Positions 61,805 through 62,895 of a stretch of 62,895 nt of DNA are shown here, piece by piece. The notes beneath the pieces were generated by a model. It was given only the letters and a program-made list of their open reading frames with translations. It had not been told where the DNA came from and did no database searches. Position 1 is the first letter of the stretch, and each line of letters begins with the position of its first letter. Source of the stretch: Bacteroides sp. (lineage in GTDB: Bacteria; Bacteroidota; Bacteroidia; Bacteroidales; Bacteroidaceae); assembly GCA_015060705.1 (NCBI GenBank), contig SUXY01000008.1:1-62895 (forward strand), written 5' to 3'. The translations under genes and the position numbers were made by a program.

Positions 61805-62895
61805 ATGAAGAAACAAATACTTCTTGCAGGTGCCCTTTGTGCAAGTATGCTGGCATCGGCTGAAAATATCGACGTGAAGAGTTTCCGCTATGCGGGGCCT
61901 TACGTGGTGCAACAACCTTATTTGGTAGACAGCGTGGATGTAAATTCCAAAGCGTTTGCCATGAAGAGTCTACTCGATACACCGTTGGCATTGGAGCAGC
62001 TCCAACAAGGAACCTCTTTCACTGGTGAGGTGCTTCCGAATACCAGCAATGGCTATGCACTCCATTTGCTTGGATTCACACTGCAAAGCAAGGCGTATAC
62101 CAAGGCTTCCTTGAAGGTGGAAGGTGTAAAGAATTATCAACTCTATGTGAATGGTAAAAAGCAGAACGGAACGGAGTTGACGCTCGAACCGTCCACGCAT
62201 CCGGTCGTTATCAAGTATCTTTCCGAGGCCGGAAAAGATGACAATATCAAGGTTAGCGTGGAAACCGAAAAAGACGGTATCGTAACTCTTCGTGAAGACG
62301 GAAAGCGTAATTATACCTTGGGTGATGTACTCCATGGAACCCGCTTCTCTGGTATGAGCCTTTCTCCGAATGGTAAATACTTGATGACTTCCTATCGTAC
62401 GACTCAAGTGGGTGGCCGTTCGTCGGGATATACCACTATCAAGGAATTGGCAACGGGAAAGGTATTGACACGACGCACTGAACGCTTGCAATGGATGCCA
62501 AAGAGCAACCTTTACTATTATACTCGCACAGGAGTAGAGGGTCGTCAGTTGGTGACCGTTGATCCATTGAGTGGGCAAGAAAGTATTTGGGTAGATAAGT
62601 TACCTGAAGGCTATTTCCAAGTAGCTCCGACCGAAGACTGGTTGCTTTATTCGTTGACACAAGAGGGTCCGAAGGAACGCAAGGAAATCTATGAAGTCAT
62701 TGAACCGGACGACCGTCAACCGGGTTGGCGTGACCGTTCCTCCTTGGCCAAGTATGACTTGAAGACTGGTTTGATGCAACCATTGACTTTCGGCTATCAC
62801 AATGCGTGGGGACTGGACATTTCATCGGATGGGCGCTATGTGTTGATGATGACTAGCCGTAGCCGTCTGACCCAACGGCCGACTACACTTTCTAC
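61805..62895 (+). CDS. S9-family peptidase, 5' part
   Basis: An open frame of 363 codons runs off the right edge. It starts MKKQILLAGALCASMLASAE, a signal peptide, and continues with a long N-terminal region whose repeats (LSPNGKYLMTSYRT, ISSDGRYVLMMTSR) look like blades of the beta-propeller of prolyl oligopeptidase-type (S9) enzymes. The catalytic hydrolase domain would lie beyond this window, so peptidase activity is inferred. Confidence 0.75.
   Translation, partial: MKKQILLAGALCASMLASAENIDVKSFRYAGPYVVQQPYLVDSVDVNSKAFAMKSLLDTPLALEQLQQGTSFTGEVLPNTSNGYALHLLGFTLQSKAYTKASLKVEGVKNYQLYVNGKKQNGTELTLEPSTHPVVIKYLSEAGKDDNIKVSVETEKDGIVTLREDGKRNYTLGDVLHGTRFSGMSLSPNGKYLMTSYRTTQVGGRSSGYTTIKELATGKVLTRRTERLQWMPKSNLYYYTRTGVEGRQLVTVDPLSGQESIWVDKLPEGYFQVAPTEDWLLYSLTQEGPKERKEIYEVIEPDDRQPGWRDRSSLAKYDLKTGLMQPLTFGYHNAWGLDISSDGRYVLMMTSRSRLTQRPTTLS

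Overview
The window is 62.9 kb of chromosome from a member of the Bacteroidales, most like Bacteroides or Phocaeicola. This rests on protein types (GldE, NigD-like lipoprotein, type III glutamine synthetase, DapL, GH115, VirE/DUF3874, TonB-dependent receptors) and on the many copies of the Bacteroidetes -7 promoter box TAnnTTTG, most of them just upstream of genes. No rRNA, tRNA or CRISPR array was seen. Coding density is high, except in three structured, gene-poor patches near 20.8-22.6 kb, 49.6-52.1 kb and 58.3-58.7 kb.

Layout. 0-7.2 kb: DMP19-like protein, GltS symporter, NigD-like lipoprotein, then Yip1-smpB-metH and a small membrane ORF. 7.2-11.5 kb (minus): a MurU-like nucleotidyltransferase with an AmgK-like kinase fused to a RapZ C-terminal domain, an RNase E/G family protein, a 29-residue COX24/mS38-like basic protein, and HU. 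11.6-15.2 kb (plus): mutY-ssb-gldE-phosphopantetheinyl transferase. 15.2-20.8 kb (minus): a two-component pair, type I asparaginase, and a TonB-dependent receptor with a long leader. 20.8-22.6 kb is a decaying patch with a 40-bp perfect palindrome between octamer repeats and a broken BRO-Fic gene. 22.6-27.1 kb: Lrp/AsnC regulator, metY, split ThrE exporter, LysR regulator. 27.1-31 kb (minus): TonB-dependent receptor plus metallophosphatase.

31.2-48.3 kb is a nitrogen and glutamine block. On the minus strand are dapF-dapL-glnN(GSIII)-truncated nadE-lrp, and upstream of dapF a second DapL-like gene that lacks the PLP lysine. On the plus strand are purF-like-carA-carB-guaA-pyrG, then an mnmA remnant with its middle deleted. 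Glutamine synthetase therefore sits among five glutamine-hydrolysing enzyme types.

48.4-54 kb: a Crp-like regulator, a small secreted protein, and a cassette in which a VirE-family helicase/primase-like gene lies between two 101-bp inverted repeats (93/101 identical). Four 22-bp iteron-like repeats lie upstream of virE, and three further stem-loops lie outside the right arm. The cassette lies directly downstream of an orphan trpB that keeps a complete attenuator: a leader peptide with tandem Trp and a terminator. This is the most interesting part of the window. 54-62.9 kb: NimA-like protein, a solitary GH115, membrane metallophosphoesterase, a REP-like inverted repeat, DUF308-copA, and the start of an S9 peptidase that runs off the right edge.
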